A model generated the notes under the pieces. That model did no database searches. It saw only the letters and a program-made list of their open reading frames with translations, and was not told the origin of the DNA. A stretch of 9,980 nt of DNA from Pseudomonas sp. (GTDB lineage: Bacteria > Pseudomonadota > Gammaproteobacteria > Pseudomonadales > Pseudomonadaceae). Positions 1 to 6,118 of the stretch are shown in pieces (position 1 is the first letter of the stretch; the number at the start of each line of letters is the position of its first letter). The stretch lies in NCBI GenBank assembly GCA_003525045.1, contig DQGF01000049.1, positions 1 through 9,980 of the forward strand. Direction: 5' to 3'. Made by a program: the position numbers and the translations under genes.

Positions 1-100
1 CATTGGACCCCCACGCTTGCGGCCTCATTGGCCAATTCGGCCGCTGCGCTGCCCCCAAAGGGGGAGCAATTCGCGCCTTGGAGCGGCCCGGCGGCGCTCA
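1..100. repeat. Dyad-rich GC-rich intergenic element, Burkholderiales-like
   Basis: This segment is packed with inverted repeats: GCGGCC at 19-24 pairs with GGCCGC at 39-44, with the perfect palindrome ATTGGCCAAT (27-36) between them, and CCCCC (52-56) pairs with GGGGG (60-64) around AAA. Read on the minus strand it runs from a GCGCCGCCGGGCCGC-like start through the C5/G5 hairpin to a GTGGGGGTCC end. From memory, this order of blocks is common between genes in Comamonadaceae and is not typical of Pseudomonas. No T-run follows the hairpin, so it is not a classical intrinsic terminator. The minus strand is also open through the whole stretch (see the partial ORF), so a coding reading is not excluded. 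Confidence 0.4.
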
Positions 101-101
101 T
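1..101 (-). CDS. Possible partial ORF, start coupled to acyl-CoA dehydrogenase stop
   Basis: The dehydrogenase stop TGA (103-101) overlaps by one base with an ATG at 101-99, giving TGATG, a common coupled junction. The frame stays open for 33 codons to the window edge and begins MSAAGPLQGANCSPFGG. The first nine residues resemble the start of a CaiB/BaiF family CoA-transferase (typically a GPL-x-G followed by a hydrophobic strand and D-L/F-S/T). The following residues do not continue that pattern and coincide with the dyad-rich element. It could be a real gene start, a gene start disrupted by the element, or chance. Only sequence left of the window can settle it. Confidence 0.2.
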   Translation of the reverse strand, partial: MSAAGPLQGANCSPFGGSAAAELANEAASVGVQ

Positions 102-1264
102 CAAAACGAGCGCGGGAGGTCGAGGACGTGCTCGGCGACGTACGACAGGATGAGATTCGTGGAAATCGGCGCAACCTGATAGAGACGCGTTTCGCGGAAC
201 TTGCGCTCCACGTCGTATTCGCAGGCGAAGCCGAACCCGCCGTGGGTTTGCAGGCAAGCATTGGCCGCTTCCCAGGAGGCCTTGGCCGCCAGGTATTTAG
301 CCATGTTGGCGCTGGCCCCGGCGTTCTCGCCGCTGTCGTATTCCTCGCAGGCGCGCCAGCGCATCAGGTCCGCCGCTTCAATCTCGACATGGGCTTCGGC
401 AATCGGAAACTGCACGCCCTGGTTCTGCCCGATCGGGCGGCCGAACACCACGCGATCACGGGCATAAGCGCTGGCTTTTTCGATGAACCAGCGACCGTCG
501 CCGATGCATTCGGCGGCAATCAACGTACGCTCGGCGTTCAACCCATCGAGGATGTAGCGAAAGCCCTTGCCTTCTTCGCCGATCAGACTGTCCAGCGGCA
601 GCTCCAGATTGTCGAAGAACAGCTCGTTGGTCTCATGATTGACCATGTTGGCGATGGGCTGCACGGTGAGACCGTTGCCGATGGCTTCGCGCAAGTCGAC
701 GAGGAAGATCGACATGCCTTCAGATTTTTTCTTGACCTCGGCCAGCGGTGTGGTGCGTGCCAACAGGATCATCAGGTCCGAGTGCTGCACCCGCGAGATC
801 CAGACCTTTTGGCCGTTGATGACGTACTTGTCACCCTGCTTGACCGCGGTGGTTTTGATCTTGGTGGTGTCGGTGCCGGTGGTAGGTTCGGTCACGGCCA
901 TCGATTGCAGGCGCAATTCTCCGGCGGCGAGCTTGGGCAGGTAATAGCGTTTTTGCGCTTCGCTGCCGTGACGCAGCAGGGTGAACATGTTGTACATCTG
1001 GCCGTGGACGGTGCCGGAGTTGCCACCGCAAGCGTTCACTTCTTCAAGAATGATCGACGCTTCGGCCAGGCCCAGGCCTGAACCGCCGTACTCGGTGGGG
1101 ATCATCGCCGACAGCCAGCCAGCGTCGGTCAAGGCCTTGACGAAGGCTTCGGGAAAGCCTTTTTCTTCATCGACCTTGCGCCAGTAAGCGGCATCGAATT
1201 CGGCGCACAGGGCGCGTACGCCTTCGCGGATGGCATTGAAGTCTTCGTTGTTGTTGGGGTTCAT
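101..1264 (-). CDS. Acyl-CoA dehydrogenase (FAD flavoprotein)
   Basis: This is a soluble FAD-dependent acyl-CoA dehydrogenase of 387 residues, the usual family size, which should form the alpha,beta double bond in an acyl-CoA ester and pass electrons to ETF. Family features are in order: the all-alpha N-terminal domain (to about 120), the flavin-contacting MAVTEPTTGTD segment (122-132), the INGQKVWIS strand (149-157), and the C-terminal helical domain with RVVFGRPIGQNQ (271-282) and QTHGGFGF (339-346). The usual MCAD-type catalytic Glu of the Y-E-G-T motif is absent: the aligned segment is YQVAPIST (362-369) with Pro366 in its place. Glu245 in GLNAER lies where isovaleryl- and long-chain acyl-CoA dehydrogenases carry their base. 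The ATG at 1264 is preferred over an upstream TTG at 1288 because AGGA (1274-1271) lies 6 bases before it. It follows the hydratase gene by 27 bp, so the two are probably co-transcribed. Substrate unknown; short or branched acyl-CoA is plausible. Confidence 0.93.
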   Translation of the reverse strand: MNPNNNEDFNAIREGVRALCAEFDAAYWRKVDEEKGFPEAFVKALTDAGWLSAMIPTEYGGSGLGLAEASIILEEVNACGGNSGTVHGQMYNMFTLLRHGSEAQKRYYLPKLAAGELRLQSMAVTEPTTGTDTTKIKTTAVKQGDKYVINGQKVWISRVQHSDLMILLARTTPLAEVKKKSEGMSIFLVDLREAIGNGLTVQPIANMVNHETNELFFDNLELPLDSLIGEEGKGFRYILDGLNAERTLIAAECIGDGRWFIEKASAYARDRVVFGRPIGQNQGVQFPIAEAHVEIEAADLMRWRACEEYDSGENAGASANMAKYLAAKASWEAANACLQTHGGFGFACEYDVERKFRETRLYQVAPISTNLILSYVAEHVLDLPRSF

Positions 1265-1291
1265 CTCAAGTCCTATGGAGTGATGCAAAAC

Positions 1292-2119
1292 TCAGTCGAA
1301 TTCGACGTTTGCTTGTTGGCTGATACCGGTCTCATCGCCGGCCCAGAGGTCGGCGAAACCGTGCCGGGTATGGTGTCCACCGACCTTGAAGGGGGCGGGC
1401 GCTATCAGGGGGCGGATGCCGCGAAAGGAAAACTGCCGAACACGTGCCAATGGGTTTGCCCGCACGAAAGCGGCCAGATTCAGGGTGGCGGTCAGCGGAC
1501 CCTGGACGACCAGGCCGGGATAACCCTCGGTCCCGGTGACATAAGGCCAGTCGAAATGGATGCGGTGGGCATTGAAGGTGACGGCGGAGTACCGGAACAG
1601 TAGCAGCGGGTCGGGGCTGATGTTTTCGCTCCACTGGGTTTCCGGAAGCAGCTCACCGGCGCTGAGCTTGGGTGGGTTCGGTTCACGGTAAACAATGTCT
1701 TGCTCTTCGCTCATGCACAGCTGCTCGTCTTGCCACAGATCATGAGCGAGCGTGACGAACAGCAGTGATCCGGTGCGGCCCTTTTTTTCCTCGATATGCT
1801 TGATCGTGGTGTGACGGCGGGCGCACGCACCGACGCGCAGAGGATGGATGAATTGGACCCGGCTGCCTGCCCACATGCGATTACGTCCATGCGCAGGCGG
1901 CATGAATTCGCCCAGCGTCGGATGCCCGTCAGGACCGAGCTGGCGTTGTTCGGCGCAGTCATCGAAAAAGCACCAGTGCCACAGCCAAGGTAACTCCTGG
2001 CCGTCAGTTGGCGCTGGGACATTGAACATCGCTGCGATGCGCCGCACCAAAGGGAGGCTGAACTGGTCGTTTCGCACCTGTGTTCGGCCCACCCAGCTTC
2101 CCGGTTCGAAATCTTGCAT
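1292..2119 (-). CDS. MaoC/FAS1-like hot-dog acyl-CoA hydratase (mesaconyl/itaconyl-CoA hydratase family)
   Basis: The 275-residue protein has the double hot-dog layout of the HTD2/FAS1-like dehydratase group, which includes mesaconyl-C4-CoA hydratase and Pseudomonas itaconyl-CoA hydratase (Ich). The N-terminal half carries RMWAGSRVQFIHPLRVG (81-97). The C-terminal half carries the diagnostic FNAHRIHFD (182-190) and EGYPGLVVQGPLTATL (198-213). In the classical hydratase-2 motif an Asp and a His five residues apart form the active dyad; here the positions are Asn183 and His188, which I believe is usual for this subgroup. The expected reaction is reversible hydration or dehydration of a CoA thioester. 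It is the first minus-strand gene of the divergent locus. ATG 2119 is preceded by GGGGAAG (2132-2126). The next gene, an acyl-CoA dehydrogenase, could make the enoyl-CoA this enzyme hydrates. Itaconate use is only one possibility, because the CoA-transferase and citramalyl-CoA lyase partners are not visible. Confidence 0.85.
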   Translation of the reverse strand: MQDFEPGSWVGRTQVRNDQFSLPLVRRIAAMFNVPAPTDGQELPWLWHWCFFDDCAEQRQLGPDGHPTLGEFMPPAHGRNRMWAGSRVQFIHPLRVGACARRHTTIKHIEEKKGRTGSLLFVTLAHDLWQDEQLCMSEEQDIVYREPNPPKLSAGELLPETQWSENISPDPLLLFRYSAVTFNAHRIHFDWPYVTGTEGYPGLVVQGPLTATLNLAAFVRANPLARVRQFSFRGIRPLIAPAPFKVGGHHTRHGFADLWAGDETGISQQANVEFD

Positions 2120-2224
2120 GCTGTGCTTCCCCTATTGGCTTCGGTTGCAAACAGGATGAAGGGGAGGGCAGAGGTGGGGAATTTGCTTTTGCGTAAGTCA
2201 GTGTGAAGCTTTGCCTAAGGCAGG
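2120..2224. promoter_or_regulatory. Divergent intergenic control region
   Basis: This gap separates the divergently read hydratase (minus) and TetR regulator (plus), so it should hold both promoters and the regulator's operator. I could not find a convincing sigma70 -35/-10 pair on either strand. The clearest symmetry is TGCCTAAGGCA near the right end. The region has purine-rich GGGGAGGGCAGAGG on the plus strand (2161-2174). Confidence 0.5.
2212..2222. promoter_or_regulatory. Candidate TetR operator palindrome
   Basis: TGCCTAAGGCA is a perfect 5-1-5 inverted repeat about 93 bases before the hydratase ATG and directly before the first possible start of the TetR gene. An outer TTGC (2211-2214) and GCAA (2227-2230) extend it loosely. 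Position fits autoregulation and control of the hydratase-dehydrogenase pair. Palindromes of this length also occur by chance, and no second copy was found. Confidence 0.25.
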
Positions 2225-2899
2225 GTGCAACGCCGCCTTCCATTTTTTGAAATTGCTGTCGGCGACCCTGCCGATCATGCTGCCGCCAGGCTTTTGTGGG
2301 AGCAGGCGGCTATAAACACATTTCTGGATACACGCCAACAAGCGCTCTCGCTGTTTGCCAGCAAGGGCTACAGCAATGTCGGGATGCGCGAGCTGGCCTC
2401 GGCCCTGGGGATCAAGTGCGGTTCGATCTACAACCACATCGAGAGCAAGGAAGCGTTGCTCTACGAGTTGTTTGAAGAGCTGTTGGGGTTATTACAGACC
2501 AAGGCCATGCAAATACAGCGCAATGCCGAGGCCCCCAAGCGGCTTCGCAAGATCATCGAAATGCACTTGAACCTGCAGGACCGCATGCCCTGCCATTTTC
2601 AGCTGCTGGAACGTGAATGGCGTCATTTAAGTGAGCCCTGGCTCAGTCACGCCGATGCCCATCGTGCTCGGTATGAACAGATCATCGCTGCAGCTGTTGG
2701 CGCTTCAGCGTGCAGCCAAGCCTGCACGCAAAGTATCGTCACGCTACTCAATCAAGCCCCTGCCTGGCTGCCAGCGTTGAGGCTCACGGTGAGCGCCCGC
2801 CTGGATCTGGTCTACGCCATGGTCGAACTGATTCTTGCCCAGGCGTATAGCGATTCGACGGGTCAGCGTACAGATGGAGCGACAATCCGGGCTTCTTAG
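2225..2899 (+). CDS. TetR/AcrR family transcriptional regulator
   Basis: This is a DNA-binding repressor-type protein, up to 224 residues. The N-terminal domain reads TRQQALSLFASKGYSNVGMRELASALGIKCGSIYNHIESKEALL in outline: helix 1 at about 36-48 and the helix-turn-helix at about 53-72, with the family hallmark SIYNHIESKE (67-76). The rest is an alpha-helical ligand/dimerisation domain I cannot place in a subfamily. The start is uncertain. The frame opens only at GTG 2225 (TAA at 2216-2218), with AAGG 4 bases upstream, which is close. TTG 2294 and CTG 2324 are alternatives, and there is no in-frame ATG before the HTH. The first 25-30 residues lack TetR character. It lies divergent to the hydratase-dehydrogenase pair and 104 bases upstream of the permease, so it probably controls both arms, with an acyl-CoA or acid ligand as effector (inference). 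Confidence 0.9.
   Translation: MQRRLPFFEIAVGDPADHAAARLLWEQAAINTFLDTRQQALSLFASKGYSNVGMRELASALGIKCGSIYNHIESKEALLYELFEELLGLLQTKAMQIQRNAEAPKRLRKIIEMHLNLQDRMPCHFQLLEREWRHLSEPWLSHADAHRARYEQIIAAAVGASACSQACTQSIVTLLNQAPAWLPALRLTVSARLDLVYAMVELILAQAYSDSTGQRTDGATIRAS
2282..2310. repeat. Possible degenerate REP-like fragment
   Basis: TTGTGGGAGCAGGCGGC (2294-2310) resembles the conserved head (TGTGGGAGC..GC) of Pseudomonas REP elements, which normally lie between genes. GCCGCC (2282-2287) and GGCGGC (2305-2310) can pair around an 17-base loop. The usual complementary REP tail is missing. It lies inside the longest reading of the TetR gene, which bears on where that gene starts. Confidence 0.3.
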
Positions 2900-3003
2900 C
2901 AAAAGCAAAAGGCGGGCTTTCAATAACGCAAATGGGCACATCAACACCACTGGTTCATGCTCGGCCCCATAGAGGCACCCCCCATAACAATAAGGATCGG
3001 CCC

Positions 3004-4287
3004 ATGTTCTCCTGGTATAAAAGCGGCACCCCGCGTGAGAAGAAAACCTTTTGGGCCTGCTATGCCGGCTGGGCTCTGGACTCCTATGACATGCAGATGT
3101 TCAGCTTCCTGCTGCCCACGCTGATCGGGATCTGGGGGCTGACCAAAGGCGAGGCGGGTATTGTCGGGACATCGGCCTTGCTGTCGGCGGCCTTGGGCGG
3201 ATGGATCGCAGGCATCCTGAGCGACCGCTTCGGGCGGGTGCGCATCCTGATTTTTACGGTGTGCTGGTTTACCTTCTTTGGCGTCGTCGCAGGGTTTGCT
3301 CAAAACTTTGAGCAATTGCTGGTCGCACGTACTCTCCAAGGCTTGGGGTTCGGCGGCGAATGGGCTATCGGTGTAGCGCTCATGGCCGAGGTCATCAACC
3401 CGAAAAATCGGGGCAGGGCGTTGGGTTTTGTGCAGTCCGGTTTCGCCTTGGGATGGGCCGGCGCGGTGCTGATCGTCACCGGGATCCTGGCGTATTTCCC
3501 CGCTGAGTACGCCTGGCGTGTGGCGTTCTGGGTCGGTGTGCTTCCCGCGCTGGTGGTGATTTTCATTCGGCGCAACGTCAAGGATTCGGATGCGTTCAAG
3601 CAATCGCAAAAGCTCGATACTGATAAAGCCTCTATCGGAACCGTGTTCTCCGCCAAGTACATCAAGGTCAGCATGCTTGCCAGCTTATTGGTGATCGGAT
3701 TGCAGGCGGGCTGCTACGTGATTCTGGTCTGGACGCCTTCGATGATGGCTGAGCGCGGTGTCGTATCCGGTTCGCTTATCCTGACGATTCTGATCATGGC
3801 ACTGGGCAGCCTTTGCGGGTTCGCCACGACTGCTTATATGTCAGACCGCCTGGGCCGACGCCCGACGCTGATGCTCCTGTCGCTGGCCTCCTGGATTGTC
3901 ACCGTTGCCTATATGTTCGTACCGCTCAACCCACTGGTAGCGCATGTCATGGGCTTTTTGGTCGGCGCATTGGCGATCGGTATGTTTGCAGCGCTGGGCC
4001 CGTTCCTGAGCGAGTTGTTCCCGACCCAGGTTCGCACCACGTGCATGGGATTCTCGTACAACGTCGGCAAATCGGTGGGCGCAATGGCCGTCACGGGGGT
4101 TGGGCTACTCGCAGCTAAATTCGGTCTGTCCCAGTCTGTCGGCGCGTTTTGCCTGGTCGCTTACGCCATCGCTGTATTTGCCCTGCTGCTGCTACCCGAA
4201 ACCAAGGGGGTTCGGCTCGATGAACTTGACGTGGTTGAGAATGGAGCCGGTCCGTCCCCGCAACCGTTGTCCGGACAACGCACTTGA
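3004..4287 (+). CDS. MFS permease, organic/aromatic acid:proton symporter type
   Basis: This inner-membrane major facilitator of 427 residues probably has 12 membrane helices and imports an acid by proton symport. The first helix carries [11 protein letters not shown] (23-33), the acidic D-x-x-D pattern seen in the AAHS (PcaK/BenK) and NanT/ShiA-like groups. The loop 2-3 signature is [11 protein letters not shown] (70-80), repeated in the second half as SDRLGRRP (280-287). [11 protein letters not shown] (113-123) and [10 protein letters not shown] (132-141) mark helices 4-5, and PETKG (398-402) closes helix 12. The frame is open upstream to 2932, but ATG 3004 has AAGGA (2992-2996) 7 bases before it, so I chose it. 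The EthD-like gene begins 11 bases after its stop. Transport of the substrate that feeds the divergent acyl-CoA enzymes is inferred from position. The substrate itself is not readable. Confidence 0.9.
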   Translation: MFSWYKSGTPREKKTFWACYAGWALDSYDMQMFSFLLPTLIGIWGLTKGEAGIVGTSALLSAALGGWIAGILSDRFGRVRILIFTVCWFTFFGVVAGFAQNFEQLLVARTLQGLGFGGEWAIGVALMAEVINPKNRGRALGFVQSGFALGWAGAVLIVTGILAYFPAEYAWRVAFWVGVLPALVVIFIRRNVKDSDAFKQSQKLDTDKASIGTVFSAKYIKVSMLASLLVIGLQAGCYVILVWTPSMMAERGVVSGSLILTILIMALGSLCGFATTAYMSDRLGRRPTLMLLSLASWIVTVAYMFVPLNPLVAHVMGFLVGALAIGMFAALGPFLSELFPTQVRTTCMGFSYNVGKSVGAMAVTGVGLLAAKFGLSQSVGAFCLVAYAIAVFALLLLPETKGVRLDELDVVENGAGPSPQPLSGQRT

Positions 4288-4298
4288 AGGAAGTTCAA

Positions 4299-4634
4299 AT
4301 GATTAGAATCGTCTATCTGCTGGTTAAGCCTCAAACCATGAGCGATGCGGTCTTCAAGCAAGAATGCAGGCGTCATTTTGAAATGAGTGAGGGTATCCCT
4401 GGCTTGCACAAATATGAGGTCAGGCTGGTGTCAGACAACCCAAGTGACACCCACGTACCTTATCTTGAGGTGCCACCTGTGCATGCGATTGGGGAATGCT
4501 GGTTTCGCGATCAGGCCGACTATGAGCTGTACATGGAGGCCGATAAAAGAAAGGTTTGGTTTGAGCACGGCAAAACGTTTATTGGTGGGCTCAAGCCATT
4601 TGTGACGAGCGATGGATTTCTCCTCAGCACTTGA
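4299..4634 (+). CDS. EthD family small protein (dimeric alpha/beta-barrel)
   Basis: The 111-residue protein fits the EthD/dimeric ferredoxin-like fold: strand 1 [11 protein letters not shown] (1-11), the [15 protein letters not shown] helix with the conserved His26 (14-28), [12 protein letters not shown] (33-44), then the second half with [14 protein letters not shown] (66-79) and a C-terminal strand after GGLKPF (96-101). Family members include EthD of ether-degradation loci and lactone isomerases such as MmlJ, but many have no known reaction. I cannot assign one. The ATG at 4299 is preferred over the in-frame TTG 4284 because AAGGA (4287-4291) lies 7 bases before it. It directly follows the permease, so both are likely on one transcript, ending at the hairpin at 4661-4690. 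It may be an isomerase or auxiliary enzyme of the same catabolic route. Confidence 0.75.
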   Translation: MIRIVYLLVKPQTMSDAVFKQECRRHFEMSEGIPGLHKYEVRLVSDNPSDTHVPYLEVPPVHAIGECWFRDQADYELYMEADKRKVWFEHGKTFIGGLKPFVTSDGFLLST

Positions 4635-4660
4635 TCGGGTTGTCGCGCACAAGATGCACA

Positions 4661-4695
4661 AAGCGGGTTGTGTCAAACCACGACCCGCTTGTTTT
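4661..4695. terminator. Hairpin terminator between convergent genes
   Basis: AAGCGGGTTGTG (4661-4672) pairs with CACGACCCGCTT (4679-4690) around the loop TCAAAC, giving a 12 bp stem with one G-T pair. It is followed by GTTTT on the plus strand. It lies 26 bases after the EthD-like stop and 15 bases beyond the amidase stop. On the minus strand the T-tract is poor, so it should work best for the plus-strand operon and perhaps also for the minus one. Confidence 0.75.
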
Positions 4696-4705
4696 GCGCA
4701 AGGTT

Positions 4706-6118
4706 TCAGCCTTTCACCATAGGCTGCCGAGGATGGGGACTTGGAAATGCCCGTTCATAGGCCCGGCATACACGTAGCACCTGATCATCGGCAAAGCGCG
4801 CACCGACCACATGCAAGCCGACGGGCAACCCGTCCTGCGCGAAGCCGCACGGCACCGACGCTGCCGGCTGTTGGGTCAGGTTGAAGGGGTAGCTGAAGGG
4901 CGTCCACTCCATCCATTCGCCCAGGCCAGAGCCCGGCGCAACGTTGTGCCCGGCGGTGAACGCGGTGATCGGCAGCATCGGTGACACCAGCAGATCGTAG
5001 CGATTGTGGAACTCGGCCATATGCGCCACCAGCGCCGCGCGGGCTTCCAGGGCCAGGGTGTAGTCGTGGAGGCTGATGCGTTCGCCCTGTTCGGCAATGC
5101 GCAGCAGGCCCGGATCGAGTTGTGCGCGTTGCGCCTGGCTCAGTTGTCCGGCCAGTCGAGCGGCGCCGGCGAACCACAGGGTGTTGAATAACTCCAGTGG
5201 ATCGCTAAAACCAGGATCGACCTGCTCCACGTGCGCGCCCAGTTGCGCCAGGCGTTCCACCGCCTGCGCCACCACCCTGGCCACCTGCGGATCGACCTTC
5301 ACGTAACCGAAGTCCGGGCTGTAGGCGATGCGCAGGCCTTTGAGATCATTGCTCTCGGATAGCCAGGGCGTGCTGCGTGGTGCTCCGGACAGGCCGTCCC
5401 GGCTATCCGGCCGGGCAACGGTTTGCAGCATCAGCACCGCATCGTCGACGGTGCGGGTCATCGGCCCCAGGTGCGAGAGCAGGGTCATGGCGCTGGCCGG
5501 CCACTGGGGTACGTAGCCGAAGGTCGGCTTGATCCCGAAGGTGCCGGTGAACGCGCAGGGAATGCGGATCGAGCCGCCGGCATCGCTGCCCTGGTGCAGC
5601 ACCCCGAGGTTCAGCGAAGCGGCAGCGGCCGCACCACCGGAGGAACCGCCGGCCGTCATGCGCGTGTCCCAGGGGTTACGGGTGATGCCGTACAGCGGGT
5701 TGTCGGTCACGCCTTTCCAGCCGAACTCCGGGGTGGTGGTCTTGCCCAGCAGCACCGCGCCGGCGTTGCGCATGAATGCCGGGAAGGGCGCATCCACTTC
5801 CCAGGGGCCCGTGGCAGCGGTGGTTTTCGAACCCTTGCGCGTGGGCATGCCACGGGTCAGGGTCAGGTCCTTGATCGACGCCGGCACACCGTCCAGTGCG
5901 CCGCACGGCTGGCCCTTGAGCCAGCGCTGTTCGGAAGCGCGCGCCGCTTCCAGCGCGCCTTGCTGATCAACATGACAATAGGCGTTGATCTGCGGATTGA
6001 AGCGCTCGATGCGCGCCAGGGCGTCCTCGGTCACTTCCACCGGCGACAGGCGCTTGTCACGGTAATGGGCCAGTAGCTCTACGCCACTCATCTCGGCGAT
6101 TTCGGTGTGTTGCTTCAT
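4706..6118 (-). CDS. Amidase signature family hydrolase
   Basis: This is a 470-residue cytoplasmic amidase of the Ser-cisSer-Lys class, which hydrolyses an amide to acid and ammonia (or amine). The triad is visible: Lys83 in ASIKDL (80-85), cis-Ser159 in GGSSGG (157-162), and nucleophile Ser183 in GSDAGGSIRIP (177-187). The 24-residue spacing between the serines matches the family. GPMTRTVDDA (218-227) and LPVGLHVVG (431-439) are further conserved blocks. The ATG at 6118 has a near-perfect AAGGAGGA (6134-6127) 8 bases upstream, so the longer frame to 6178 is not used. It overlaps the preceding amidohydrolase gene by 4 bases (ATGA), implying coupled translation. Family relatives include biuret and ureido-acid hydrolases as well as indoleacetamide hydrolase and GatA-like proteins. 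The lack of gatB/gatC nearby and the catabolic context argue against tRNA amidation. Confidence 0.93.
   Translation of the reverse strand: MKQHTEIAEMSGVELLAHYRDKRLSPVEVTEDALARIERFNPQINAYCHVDQQGALEAARASEQRWLKGQPCGALDGVPASIKDLTLTRGMPTRKGSKTTAATGPWEVDAPFPAFMRNAGAVLLGKTTTPEFGWKGVTDNPLYGITRNPWDTRMTAGGSSGGAAAAASLNLGVLHQGSDAGGSIRIPCAFTGTFGIKPTFGYVPQWPASAMTLLSHLGPMTRTVDDAVLMLQTVARPDSRDGLSGAPRSTPWLSESNDLKGLRIAYSPDFGYVKVDPQVARVVAQAVERLAQLGAHVEQVDPGFSDPLELFNTLWFAGAARLAGQLSQAQRAQLDPGLLRIAEQGERISLHDYTLALEARAALVAHMAEFHNRYDLLVSPMLPITAFTAGHNVAPGSGLGEWMEWTPFSYPFNLTQQPAASVPCGFAQDGLPVGLHVVGARFADDQVLRVCRAYERAFPSPHPRQPMVKG

Noticed and set aside
52..64. C5-AAA-G5 hairpin as an intrinsic terminator after the dehydrogenase
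   Set aside because: The stem is short and no T-run follows on the minus strand; it fits better as part of the dyad-rich element.
17..1081. Long plus-strand open frame (354 codons) opposite the acyl-CoA dehydrogenase
   Set aside because: It is antisense to a gene with clear family motifs, has no recognisable domain, and is explained by high GC at third codon positions.
2903..2921. AAAGC...GCTTT as a terminator after the TetR gene
   Set aside because: The stem is only 5 bp with a 9-base loop and no T-run follows; the permease is more likely reached by read-through or its own promoter.
2900..3003. A separate promoter before the permease
   Set aside because: No convincing -35/-10 pair with proper spacing could be found in the 104-base gap; only the Shine-Dalgarno site is clear.
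4706..6118. Amidase as GatA subunit of Glu-tRNA amidotransferase
   Set aside because: There are no gatB or gatC neighbours, and it sits in a transporter-hydrolase operon, so a catabolic amidase is more likely.
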